From assembly GCF_014654895.1 (NCBI RefSeq), contig NZ_BNBE01000003.1:86001-150000 (forward strand): a stretch of 64,000 nt of DNA, given 5' to 3'. Below the pieces are notes generated by a model. It made no database searches. It worked only from the letters and a program-made list of their open reading frames with translations, and was not told the DNA's origin. Within the stretch, counting starts at the first letter, position 1, and each line of letters begins with the position of its first letter. The DNA is from Streptomyces filamentosus (GTDB taxonomy: Bacteria; Actinomycetota; Actinomycetes; Streptomycetales; Streptomycetaceae). Both the position numbers and the translations under genes were made by a program. Shown here piece by piece: positions 8,280-15,755 of this stretch.

Positions 8280-8465
8280 GCCTCTCGTGCGGGCGCCGGA
8301 CACCGGCGCCCCGCGGGGCCCGCGTCCGGCGCCGTATTCCTCGACGGTGCCGGCGCTCATGTCCCGGGGCAGGGCGTTCCGGCTCACCGCTCTGACGAGT
8401 GGCTCACGGTTGCGGGTCAGCGCCGGACTCCCACCGGCTTTCCCCTGCTCGGGCACGAAGACGAC
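8280..8465 (-). promoter_or_regulatory. Cobalamin (B12) riboswitch
   Basis: On the minus strand the region reads GGGGAAAGCC then GGTGGGAGTCCGGCGCTGA then CCCGCAACCGTGA (about 8440-8405), which is the conserved core of the cobalamin riboswitch. It is followed by the 3' conserved part GTGAGCCGGAACGCCCTGCCC (about 8385-8365). Downstream, a GC-rich stem (GGCGCCGG.../...CCGGCGCC, about 8290-8335) ends just before the GAGAGG ribosome site, suggesting translational control. A -10 hexamer TACAGT (8477-8472) lies just upstream. It controls the operon 8275 to 2445; high B12 should switch the operon off. Confidence 0.93.
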
Positions 8466-8471
8466 CGGCCC

Positions 8472-8477
8472 ACTGTA
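8472..8477 (-). promoter_or_regulatory. -10 hexamer of the B12 uptake operon promoter
   Basis: TACAGT on the minus strand matches TANNNT and lies about 10 bases before the start of the riboswitch core. No convincing -35 was seen in this GC-rich context. Confidence 0.5.
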
Positions 8478-8609
8478 CCGGCCTCCGGGGCCGCCGCCGC
8501 GGGCGTGCGAGCCGCGTCACACCGCCGCGCACGCCACCGCTCCCGTCCCCTCCGCACCGCCGAGCACACCGCCGGTCCCGCTCCCGTGGCGCCGCCGGTC
8601 CCGTCCCCC

Positions 8610-9647
8610 TCACACCGCCGCGTACGCCACCGGCTCCGTCCCCGGCACGGCCTCCGCGCGGCCCAGCTTCACCAGGCGCCGGATGTGGGCCTCGGCCTCG
8701 CTGACGGCGATGTTGCGGGAGCCGTGGGGGATGCGGTCCCAGGGCCGGTTCCACTCCATCCGCTCGGCGAGCTGCCAGGGGGTGAGAGGAGCGGTGAGGA
8801 GGGCGAGGAGGCCGGTGAGCCGGTCCTCGTGGTGGGCGAGGAGTTCGCGGACGCGCCCGGCGGCGTCGGGGAAGGCGTGCTGGTGGGCGGGGAGCACCTC
8901 GGCGACGCCGAGCCGGCCGATCCGCTCCAGGGAGTCGAGGTAGTCGCCGAGGGGGTCGGTGACGGTCGCGTCGTCGGGGTCCTCGTACAGGCCGATGTGC
9001 GGGGAGATGCCGGGGAGGAGGTGGTCGCCGGAGAAGAGCCGGCCGCGGCCGGGGAGCCCGGCGGGGTGCTCCTCCTCCAGGTGGAGGCAGACGTGGCCGG
9101 GGGTGTGGCCGGGGGTCCAGACGGCGCGCAGCCGCCGCCCGGCGAGGTCGAGGAGCTCGCCGGGGACGATCTCCCGGTCGGGGAGGGCGGCGCCGAGGCC
9201 GGGCAGGGTGCGGATCCGGCCGCCGGAGCGGGCGGCGCGCAGCGGGGCGAGGTGCTCCTCGGGGGCGCCGGCGGAGGCGAGCTTGCGGGCGAGGTAGTCG
9301 AGCCAGGTGCCGGGGTCGGACTCCCGGGTGCGGCGTACGACGGCGGCGTCGGCGGCGTGCATGGCGATCCAGGCCCCGGACTCCTCCCGGACCCGGCCGG
9401 ACAGGCCGTGGTGGTCGGGGTGGTGGTGGGTGACGACGACGCCGTGGACGTCCCGGGGGGCGAGACCCAGCGCGCCGAGTCCGGCGGTCAGCTCGCTCCA
9501 GGAATCGGGGTCGTCCCAGCCGGTGTCGACGAGGACCGGTCCCCGGTCGGTGTCGACGACGTGCACCAGGGTGTGGCCCAGCGGGTTGTCCGGGATGGGC
9601 ACCCGGAGCGACCAGACGCCTCCGCCGTGCTCGGTCACCTGCGTCAT
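8610..9647 (-). CDS. MBL-fold metallo-hydrolase
   Basis: A 345-residue metallo-beta-lactamase-fold hydrolase. The metal-binding motif is VVTHHHPDHHG (residues about 72-82); HTPGHVCLHLE and FSGDHLLPG supply the further ligands. The C-terminal 60 residues (WNRPWDRIPHGSRNIAVSEAEAHIRRLVKLGRAE) resemble the winged-helix-like tail of LACTB2-type hydrolases, which often act on thioesters or similar small substrates. ATG at 9647 is preferred over 9659 because GAGG lies 6 bases before it. It is transcribed divergently from the aldehyde dehydrogenase operon and shares its palindromic operator, so a role in the same lipid pathway is likely. Substrate unknown. Confidence 0.85.
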   Translation of the reverse strand: MTQVTEHGGGVWSLRVPIPDNPLGHTLVHVVDTDRGPVLVDTGWDDPDSWSELTAGLGALGLAPRDVHGVVVTHHHPDHHGLSGRVREESGAWIAMHAADAAVVRRTRESDPGTWLDYLARKLASAGAPEEHLAPLRAARSGGRIRTLPGLGAALPDREIVPGELLDLAGRRLRAVWTPGHTPGHVCLHLEEEHPAGLPGRGRLFSGDHLLPGISPHIGLYEDPDDATVTDPLGDYLDSLERIGRLGVAEVLPAHQHAFPDAAGRVRELLAHHEDRLTGLLALLTAPLTPWQLAERMEWNRPWDRIPHGSRNIAVSEAEAHIRRLVKLGRAEAVPGTEPVAYAAV

Positions 9648-9694
9648 GCGCGCCCTCATCTCCGAGTGCCGGTACGACCATTGCCCACTATAAC

Positions 9695-9714
9695 TAGAAC
9701 TGATATCAGTTCTG
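9695..9714. promoter_or_regulatory. 18-bp perfect palindrome in the divergent MBL/ALDH promoter
   Basis: AGAACTGATATCAGTTCT at 9696-9713 is perfectly symmetric. The half-sites TAGAAC and GTTCTG equal the KstR half-sites of the other boxes in this window, but are 8 bases apart instead of 2. It is an operator for KstR in an unusual spacing or for another TetR-family regulator. It lies between the starts at 9647 and 9749. Confidence 0.55.
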
Positions 9715-9748
9715 AGACACCGTCAGATAGTCCCGGGAGGCGACCGGC

Positions 9749-11209
9749 ATGACCGAGCTTGTGGAGCACGGAAAGCTGTTCATCGGCGGGGAGTTGACCG
9801 ATCCGCTCGGCGACGCCTCCATCGAGGTGGTCTCCCCGCACACCGAGGAGGTCATCGGCCGCGTCCCGCACGCCTCCCGTGCCGACGTCGACCGGGCCGT
9901 CGCGGCCGCCCGCCGGGCCTTCGACGAGGGGCCCTGGCCGCGGATGGGACTGGAGGAGCGGATCGGGGTCGTCTCCCGGATCAAGGACGCCATCGCCGTG
10001 CGGCACGAGGAGCTGGCCCGTTCGATCAGCTCGCAGAACGGCTCCCCGTACTCCTGGTCCGTGCTCGCCCAGGCGCTCGGCGCGATGATGGTGTGGGACT
10101 CGGCGATCGCCGTCGCCCGCGACTTCGTCTTCGAGGAGCGGCGCGGCGGGGTGCTCGGCCCGCTGCTCGTGCGGCGCGAGCCGGTCGGGGTGGTCGCGGC
10201 GGTCGTGCCGTGGAACGTGCCGCAGTTCACCGCCGCCGCCAAGCTGGGCCCGGCGCTGCTCGCCGGCTGCACCGCGGTCCTCAAGCCCTCGCCGGAGTCG
10301 CCCCTCGATGCGTACCTGCTCGGGGAGATCGCCGCCGAGGCCGGGCTGCCGGAGGGCGTGCTGTCGATCCTGCCCGCCGACCGCGAGGTCAGCGAGTACC
10401 TGGTCGGGCACCCCGGAGTCGACAAGGTCTCCTTCACCGGCTCGGTCGCCGCCGGCAAGCGCGTGATGGAGGTCGCCTCCCGCAACCTCACCCGCGTCAC
10501 CCTCGAACTCGGCGGCAAGTCGGCGGCGGTGATCCTCCCGGACGCGGACGTGGCCACCGCCGTCGCCGGGATCGTCCCCGCCGCCTGGATGAACAACGGG
10601 CAGGCGTGCGTGGCCCAGACCCGGATCCTCGCGCCCCGCTCCCGCTACGGGGAGATCGCGGAGGCGCTGGCCGCAGCGGCCTCCGCGCTCGTCGTCGGCG
10701 ACCCGCTCGACCCGGCCACCCAGGTCGGCCCGCTCGTCGCCCGCCGGCAGCAGCAGCGCTCCCTCGACTACATCGACATCGGCCGGAAGGAGGGCGCCAG
10801 GGTCCTCGCGGGCGGCGGCCGGCCCGCCGGGCTCGACCGCGGCTGGTACGTCGAGCCGACCCTCTTCGGCGACGTCGACAACTCCATGCGGATCGCCCGC
10901 GAGGAGATCTTCGGCCCGGTCATCTGCCTCCTGCCGTACGGGGACGAGGCCGAGGCGCTGCGGATCGCCGACGACTCCGACTACGGCCTCAGCGGCAGCG
11001 TCTGGACCGGCGACGTCGAGCACGGCATCGACTTCGCGCGGCGGGTCCGCACCGGCACCTTCAACGTCAACACCTTCAGCCTCGACATGCTGGGCCCCTT
11101 CGGCGGCTACAAGAACTCCGGTCTCGGCCGCGAGTTCGGCCCCGAGGGCCTCTCCGAGTACCTGGAGCACAAGATGATCCACCTGCCGGCCGGGTACGGG
11201 GGCAACTGA
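9749..11209 (+). CDS. NAD-dependent aldehyde dehydrogenase
   Basis: A 486-residue aldehyde dehydrogenase of normal length, oxidising an aldehyde to the acid. The substrate-entry motif VPWNVPQF is near 153, the NAD-binding FTGSVAAGK near 230, the general base Glu in LELGGKSA near 252 and the nucleophilic Cys in NNGQACVAQTR near 286. EEIFGPV is near 388. ATG at 9749 follows GGGAGG. Its stop overlaps the ATG of a ferredoxin gene. The sequence resembles mycobacterial Rv0223c, which I recall as a KstR-regulated gene beside a methyltransferase and a glycosyltransferase. Here related genes lie 2.4 kb downstream. That synteny is from memory and should be checked. Confidence 0.92.
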   Translation: MTELVEHGKLFIGGELTDPLGDASIEVVSPHTEEVIGRVPHASRADVDRAVAAARRAFDEGPWPRMGLEERIGVVSRIKDAIAVRHEELARSISSQNGSPYSWSVLAQALGAMMVWDSAIAVARDFVFEERRGGVLGPLLVRREPVGVVAAVVPWNVPQFTAAAKLGPALLAGCTAVLKPSPESPLDAYLLGEIAAEAGLPEGVLSILPADREVSEYLVGHPGVDKVSFTGSVAAGKRVMEVASRNLTRVTLELGGKSAAVILPDADVATAVAGIVPAAWMNNGQACVAQTRILAPRSRYGEIAEALAAAASALVVGDPLDPATQVGPLVARRQQQRSLDYIDIGRKEGARVLAGGGRPAGLDRGWYVEPTLFGDVDNSMRIAREEIFGPVICLLPYGDEAEALRIADDSDYGLSGSVWTGDVEHGIDFARRVRTGTFNVNTFSLDMLGPFGGYKNSGLGREFGPEGLSEYLEHKMIHLPAGYGGN

Positions 11210-11442
11210 TGGGCGACCGCTGGCACGTGGAGGTCGACCGGACCGTCTGCATCGGCTCCGGCATGTGCGTCACCCACGCCCCCGACGGCTTCCGCCTCGA
11301 CACCGCCCGCCAGTCCCACCCGGTCCGCCCGGAGGCCGACGCGGGCGAGCGGATCCTCGCGGCGGCGGAGGGCTGCCCCGTGGAGGCCATCCTCATCACG
11401 CTGGCGGACGGCGGTGAGCCGGTGTATCCGCCGGAGGAGTGA
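11209..11442 (+). CDS. [3Fe-4S]-type ferredoxin
   Basis: A 77-residue ferredoxin of the kind that serves bacterial cytochromes P450. The cluster motif is CIGSGMC (first and second visible Cys) with CPVEAI later; the middle position of a classic CxxCxxC is not Cys, as in [3Fe-4S] or variant ferredoxins. ATG at 11209 overlaps the TGA of the aldehyde dehydrogenase gene (TGATG), so the two are coupled. No P450 gene lies nearby; it could give electrons to a P450 elsewhere or to an oxidoreductase of the same regulon. Confidence 0.88.
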   Translation: MGDRWHVEVDRTVCIGSGMCVTHAPDGFRLDTARQSHPVRPEADAGERILAAAEGCPVEAILITLADGGEPVYPPEE

Positions 11443-11523
11443 GCGGCTCGCCCTCCGCGGGAGGTGGAAGACTGTGCCCGGTCCACGGGGGCACAGGGCC
11501 GCCGTGCGGATGGGGGGAGTGCC

Positions 11524-12012
11524 GTGCGCAAGGTGGGGATGGTGGCCGTGGCCACCGGAGTGGTCCTGCTCGTCGGAGGCTGCGGCGGCGGGGACGGCGG
11601 CGCGGGCGAGGGGGGTTCGTCATCCGGTGGATCGGGCACGTCGCTGACCGCCGCCCAGGTGGACGAGGAGATCGGGGCGGCCGCCGGCGCGGCCGGGTTC
11701 ACCAAGGCCTCGTTCGACACGGTCAAGCCCGAGCTCAAGGAGTGCATGGTCAACTGGGCGGCGGACGAGCCCGGCGGGGAGGCCGACCCCGAGAAGGCCT
11801 ACGCGGACACCCTCGCGGGCCTGGTCGAGGCCGGCTGGGCCGAGGGGGAGGCCACGAAGAAGGGCACCGCGGACGTGAAGTCCCTGACCAAGGGCGACTG
11901 GACGCTCAAGGCCGCGTCCGACCTGGGCCCCGGGATCAAGACGGTGGTGTTCGCCGGAGTCCTGGGGACCCAGAAGTGCACCGAGCTCTACGTGTCCGGG
12001 CTGGGGAAGTAG
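11524..12012 (+). CDS. Putative lipoprotein, function unknown
   Basis: 162 residues from GTG at 11524, which follows GGGGGAG. The N-terminus RKVGMVAVATGVVLLVGGC is a type II signal with lipobox VGGC, so the protein should be lipid-anchored outside the membrane. A Gly/Ser linker (residues 20-40) precedes a small domain with two Cys (EKC.. type: ELKECMVNW and GTQKCTELY) that could form a disulfide. I do not recognise the family. It is followed 99 bases later by a second, unrelated lipoprotein gene on the same strand. Confidence 0.75.
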   Translation: MRKVGMVAVATGVVLLVGGCGGGDGGAGEGGSSSGGSGTSLTAAQVDEEIGAAAGAAGFTKASFDTVKPELKECMVNWAADEPGGEADPEKAYADTLAGLVEAGWAEGEATKKGTADVKSLTKGDWTLKAASDLGPGIKTVVFAGVLGTQKCTELYVSGLGK

Positions 12013-12072
12013 CGGCCGGGGCGGGACGCCCCCTCGGCCGTCGCCCGCCCGTGGCACACTCCTCCCCTGATC

Positions 12073-12093
12073 ACGGGGCGACCGGCCCCGTGA
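12073..12093 (+). terminator. Hairpin between the two lipoprotein genes
   Basis: CACGGGGC-gaccg-GCCCCGTG is a perfect 8-bp stem with a 5-base loop. It stands 61 bases after the first lipoprotein stop and 18 bases before the next start. It may terminate the first gene or attenuate the second. Confidence 0.45.
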
Positions 12094-12111
12094 CCCGGGG
12101 AGGGAACGCAC

Positions 12112-12675
12112 GTGCAGGGGAAGAGGGGGGCCGCCTCGGCGGCCCTGGCGGTGCTGCTGGTGCTGGGGGCGGCCGGCTGCGGGGCGACGGACGGGGCGCC
12201 GGAGGTCCCGGTCCCGCCGCGCCCGGCGGGGACCGGACCGCTCACGAAGGACGTGGTGCGGGCGGACGTGGACGGCTCGGTCGCCGTCGCGGGCCTGCCG
12301 AGGAACGCGGAGGACTACGGCAGGCACTCCGACGAGGGCGTCGACGCCCCCGAGGGGAGCGGCTTCGGCGGCAGCCTCCCGGGGCGCTGCCTGCTCGGCC
12401 TCAAGAGCTTCCACGAGGAGTCCGCGCCGGTGGACCTCTCCCGCTACGACAAGCTGCTCGACGCCCTGCGCGAGCGGGAGTGGCAGCCGGTCGGGGAGCG
12501 GCGGAACCGCGCGTACGAAGAGGTCGTCAACCTCTCGGAGCAGTCCTTCCGGCAGCGCGGCTGGCTCCTCCGCACGCACTTCCGCCTCCAGGGCGAGCGC
12601 GGCGGGGTGATCACGCTGAACGCCTACGACGAGGCGTGCGTCGGGAAGTCCGGGATCCGGCGCGAAGCGCCCTGA
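12112..12675 (+). CDS. Putative lipoprotein, function unknown
   Basis: 187 residues from a GTG start. The signal AASAALAVLLVLGAAGC ends in the lipobox LGAAGC. The mature part starts with a Pro-rich linker (EVPVPPRPAGTGP) and continues as a mostly soluble domain with two further Cys (PGRCLLGLK and DEACVGK). No enzyme motif was seen. The stop at 12675 lies 15 bases from the end of the convergent kstR-like gene. Confidence 0.75.
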   Translation: MQGKRGAASAALAVLLVLGAAGCGATDGAPEVPVPPRPAGTGPLTKDVVRADVDGSVAVAGLPRNAEDYGRHSDEGVDAPEGSGFGGSLPGRCLLGLKSFHEESAPVDLSRYDKLLDALREREWQPVGERRNRAYEEVVNLSEQSFRQRGWLLRTHFRLQGERGGVITLNAYDEACVGKSGIRREAP

Positions 12676-12689
12676 CCGGCACCGCCCCG

Positions 12690-13328
12690 TCAGCGGGCGG
12701 CGGTCCGGGCGGGAGCGGGGGCCGTCAGGTCGATCAGCCGGCAGACCGTCTCGATGTCGATCTTGACCTGGGCGATCGAGGCCCGGCCGGACAGCCAGGT
12801 GATGAGGGCGGAGTGCCAGGTGTGCTCGATGACGCGGACGGCCGACAGCTGCTGCGGTGTCGGCTGGTCCGTGCCCATCGCGTCGAGGATGATCGCGGTG
12901 GTGAGCCGCGAGACCGTGTCGACCTCGGGACTGACGCCGCGGTCGGCGAAGGTCAGCGCGCGCACCATCGCGTCGGCGAGCTGCGGCTCGCGCTGGAGGG
13001 CGCGGAAGGCACGCATCAGCGTCTCGGCCACCCGCTCCGCCGGGGCGGCGCCGCCGGGAGGCCGTTTCCGGAGGGTGGTGTGCATGTGCTGGAGCTGGTC
13101 CTGCATGGTCGCGACGAGCAGGTGGATCTTGGAGGGGAAGTAGCGGTAGAGCGTGCCGAGGGCGACCCCGGCGGCCTCCGCGACCTCCCGCATCTGGACC
13201 GCGTCGAAGCCGCCCCGGGCGGCGAGCCGGGCGCTGGCGTCGAGGATGCGGCGGCGGCGCGCCTCCTGGCGCTCCGTCAGGGGCGGGGTGGCGGAGGGGC
13301 GGTGGTCCGCTCTGCTCTCTGCGGTCAT
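12690..13328 (-). CDS. kstR: TetR-family transcriptional repressor, KstR-like
   Basis: 212 residues from ATG at 13328. The N-terminal helix-turn-helix reads RRRRILDASARLAARGGFDAVQMREVAEAAGV, then ALGTLYRYFPSKIHLL. This matches, from memory, Mycobacterium KstR very closely, including QMR.VA, VGTLYRYFPSK.HLL, FAD..VSEVD and the C-terminal WHSALITWLSGRAS. KstR represses cholesterol uptake and catabolism genes and is released by a steroid CoA thioester. Several operators of its consensus lie in this window, one of them in the gene's own upstream region, so autoregulation is likely. Longer in-frame starts up to 13415 exist but add only unconserved residues. The KstR identity is a strong recognition by motif, not by alignment. 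Confidence 0.9.
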   Translation of the reverse strand: MTAESRADHRPSATPPLTERQEARRRRILDASARLAARGGFDAVQMREVAEAAGVALGTLYRYFPSKIHLLVATMQDQLQHMHTTLRKRPPGGAAPAERVAETLMRAFRALQREPQLADAMVRALTFADRGVSPEVDTVSRLTTAIILDAMGTDQPTPQQLSAVRVIEHTWHSALITWLSGRASIAQVKIDIETVCRLIDLTAPAPARTAAR

Positions 13329-13499
13329 CGGGGTCCCGTTCCGTGCGGTGGGGAGCGCCAGTATGGCGGAGGACGGCCGTGGCGCGAACCTCTGCGGCCG
13401 GGTGGTGCGAATCACCTGTTCCGGCGCTCACACCGAAGCTACCTGCCGGTAGATTCGGTGCCTCCCGGGGGAGCGGGAAGCACCGGGAACGATCAAGTC

Positions 13500-13513
13500 T
13501 GTAACTTGTTCTA
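13500..13513. promoter_or_regulatory. KstR box between the kstR-like gene and the glycosyltransferase operon
   Basis: TGTAACTTGTTCTA fits TNNAACNNGTTNNA at all fixed positions. Its last TA opens a -10 hexamer TACCTT (13512-13517) for the glycosyltransferase operon, whose start is 51 bp on. It lies 172 bp before the divergent kstR-like start and could also mediate autoregulation. Confidence 0.75.
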
Positions 13514-13567
13514 CCTTAGCGCCAGCGGTTACGCTCGCGCGAAACGCACGTTCGAAGGGGGTCGCGC

Positions 13568-14884
13568 ATGACCGCTGAGGCCGTAGAGGCAAGCCCCCGA
13601 CAGGGCGTCACCACCTCCGGTGACGGTCCGTTGCGGATCGCTCTCCTCACGTACAAGGGAAACCCCTTCTGCGGGGGCCAGGGCGTCTACGTCCGCCACC
13701 TCTCCCGCGAGCTGGCCCGCCTGGGCCACAGCGTCGAGGTCTTCGGCTCGCAGCCGTACCCCACGCTCGACGAGGGCGTCCCGCTCAGCGAGATCGCCAG
13801 CCTCGACCTCTACCGCCAGCCCGACCCCTTCCGGACGCCGAAGCGCGAGGAGTACCGGGACTGGATCGACGCCCTGGAGGTCGCCACCATGTGGACCGGC
13901 GGCTTCCCCGAGCCGCTGACCTTCTCGCTGCGGGCCCGCCGCACGCTCGCCGCCCGCCGCGGCGACTTCGACGTGGTCCACGACAACCAGACCCTCGGGT
14001 ACGGCCTCCTCGGCGGCCCCCGCGCGCTCGGCGCCCCGCTGGTCACCACCATCCACCACCCCATCACCGTCGACCGCCGGCTCGACCTCGACGCCGCCGC
14101 CGACTGGAAGCGCCGCGCCTCCGTCCGCCGCTGGTACGGCTTCACCCGCATGCAGAAGCGGGTCGCCCGCCGCCTGCCGTCCGTCCTCACCGTCTCCGGC
14201 ACCTCCCGGGACGAGATCGTCGAGCACCTCGGCGTCCGCGAGGACCGCATCCGGGTCGTCCACATCGGCGCCGACACCGACCTGTGGTCGCCGGACCCGT
14301 CCGTCGCCGAGGTCCCCGGCCGGATCGTCACCACCTCCAGCGCCGACGTCCCCCTCAAGGGCCTGGTCTTCCTGATCGAGGCGCTGGCCAAGCTCCGCAC
14401 CGAACGCCCCGACGCGCACCTCGTCGTCGTCGGCAAGCGCGCCGAGGACGGCCCCGTCGCCCAGGCCATCGAGCGGTACGGCCTGGCCGGCGCCGTCGAG
14501 TTCGTCAAGGGCGTCAGCGACGCCGAACTGGTCGACCTCTACCGCTCCGCCCAGGTGGCCTGCGTGCCCTCCCTCTACGAGGGCTTCTCGCTGCCCGCCG
14601 CCGAGGGCATGGCCACCGGCACGCCGCTCGTCGCCACCACCGGCGGGGCGATCCCCGAGGTCGCGGGCCCGGACGGCGAGACCTGCCTCGCGGTGCCGAC
14701 CGGAGACGCGGGGGCGCTGGCCGCCGCGCTCGGCCGGACGCTCGGCGACCCCGAGCTGCGCGCCCGCCTCGGCGCGGCCGGCCGCGCCAGGGTCCTGGAC
14801 CGCTTCACCTGGGCGCGCGCCGCCCAGGGCACCGCCGAGCTGTACCGCGAGGCGGTGGCCCGCCGGGCTGCCGCCCGCCGCTGA
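13568..14884 (+). CDS. Glycosyltransferase, GT-B fold, family 4-like
   Basis: 438 residues; ATG at 13568 follows GAAGGGGG. The N-terminal Rossmann domain begins LRIALLTYKGNPFCGGQGVYVRHLSRELARLGH, the acceptor-side glycine-rich start typical of GT4 enzymes. The C-terminal donor domain has the EX7E motif in LYEGFSLPAAEGMATGTPLVATTGG. The product would transfer a nucleotide-activated sugar to an unknown acceptor in the cytoplasm or at the membrane; no membrane helix was seen. It heads a three-gene run with a methyltransferase and an alpha-toroid protein, all behind a KstR box. It resembles the mycobacterial Rv0225 type (from memory). Confidence 0.9.
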   Translation: MTAEAVEASPRQGVTTSGDGPLRIALLTYKGNPFCGGQGVYVRHLSRELARLGHSVEVFGSQPYPTLDEGVPLSEIASLDLYRQPDPFRTPKREEYRDWIDALEVATMWTGGFPEPLTFSLRARRTLAARRGDFDVVHDNQTLGYGLLGGPRALGAPLVTTIHHPITVDRRLDLDAAADWKRRASVRRWYGFTRMQKRVARRLPSVLTVSGTSRDEIVEHLGVREDRIRVVHIGADTDLWSPDPSVAEVPGRIVTTSSADVPLKGLVFLIEALAKLRTERPDAHLVVVGKRAEDGPVAQAIERYGLAGAVEFVKGVSDAELVDLYRSAQVACVPSLYEGFSLPAAEGMATGTPLVATTGGAIPEVAGPDGETCLAVPTGDAGALAAALGRTLGDPELRARLGAAGRARVLDRFTWARAAQGTAELYREAVARRAAARR

Positions 14885-14942
14885 CCCCCGCACTCCTCCG
14901 CACCCCCCGCGCAACACAGCCGCCACTCGGAAGGGCAGACCC

Positions 14943-15755
14943 GTGCTGACCGTCGACTTCACCCGCTTCCCGCTCGCCCCCGGCGACCGCGTGCTCGATC
15001 TGGGCTGCGGTGCGGGCCGGCACGCCTTCGAGTGCTACCGGCGCGGCGCCCAGGTCGTGGCCCTCGACCAGAACGGCGAGGAGATCCGCGAGGTCGCCAA
15101 GTGGTTCGCCGCCATGAAGGAGGCCGGGGAGGCCCCGGCGGGCGCCACCGCCACCGCGATGGAGGGCGACGCGCTCAACCTGCCCTTCCCCGACGAGTCC
15201 TTCGACGTCGTCATCATCTCCGAGGTCATGGAGCACATCCCGGACGACAAGGGCGTCCTCGCCGAGATGGTCCGCGTCCTCAAGCCGGGCGGCCGCATCG
15301 CGATCACCGTGCCCCGCTACGGCCCCGAGAAGATCTGCTGGGCGCTCTCCGACGCGTACCACGAGGTCGAGGGCGGCCACATCCGCATCTACAAGGCGGA
15401 CGAGCTGCTCGGCAAGATCCGCCAGGCCGGCCTCAAGCCGTACGGCACCCACCACGCGCACGCCCTGCACGCCCCGTACTGGTGGCTGAAGTGCGCCTTC
15501 GGCGTCGACAACGACAAGGCGCTGCCGGTCCGGGCGTACCACAAGCTGCTGGTCTGGGACATCATGAAGAAGCCCGCCCTGACCCGGGTCACCGAGCAGC
15601 TGCTCAACCCGGTCGTCGGCAAGAGCTTCGTCGCCTACGCCACCAAGCCCCACCTCCCGAAGGCCGCGACCGCGACCGAGGCCGCCACCGCGACCGAGGC
15701 CGCCACCGCGACCGAGGCCGCGACCGGAGCCGACGCCCTGGACGCGGCCAAGTGA
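14943..15755 (+). CDS. Class I SAM-dependent methyltransferase
   Basis: 270 residues. Motif I is VLDLGCGAGRHAFE (about 19-32), then ALDQNGEE, then MEGDALNLPFPDESFDVVIISEVMEHIPD (acidic loop and motif IV) and LKPGGRIAITVPRYGPE. This is the UbiE/Coq5-like SAM fold acting on a small molecule or lipid. The C-terminus is a repeated Ala/Thr/Glu tail (AATATE units) encoded by 18-bp tandem repeats. The GTG of the next gene overlaps its TGA (GTGA). It shows similarity in type to Rv0224c, the methyltransferase beside the Rv0223c aldehyde dehydrogenase (from memory). Confidence 0.9.
   Translation: MLTVDFTRFPLAPGDRVLDLGCGAGRHAFECYRRGAQVVALDQNGEEIREVAKWFAAMKEAGEAPAGATATAMEGDALNLPFPDESFDVVIISEVMEHIPDDKGVLAEMVRVLKPGGRIAITVPRYGPEKICWALSDAYHEVEGGHIRIYKADELLGKIRQAGLKPYGTHHAHALHAPYWWLKCAFGVDNDKALPVRAYHKLLVWDIMKKPALTRVTEQLLNPVVGKSFVAYATKPHLPKAATATEAATATEAATATEAATGADALDAAK
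15662..15725 (+). repeat. 18-bp tandem repeat in the methyltransferase C-terminus
   Basis: About three copies of an 18-bp unit (gcgaccgaggccgccacc) encode AATATE repeats. The number of copies probably varies among strains; the tail lies outside the catalytic fold. Confidence 0.8.

Noticed and set aside
12068..12100. Similarity of this spacer to the repeated start region at 6945-7019 (both spell HGATGPVTR-like frames)
   Set aside because: The 12073-12093 copy is a perfect hairpin, so base pairing explains it. The resemblance is limited to a few GC-rich bases and no mobile repeat is implied.
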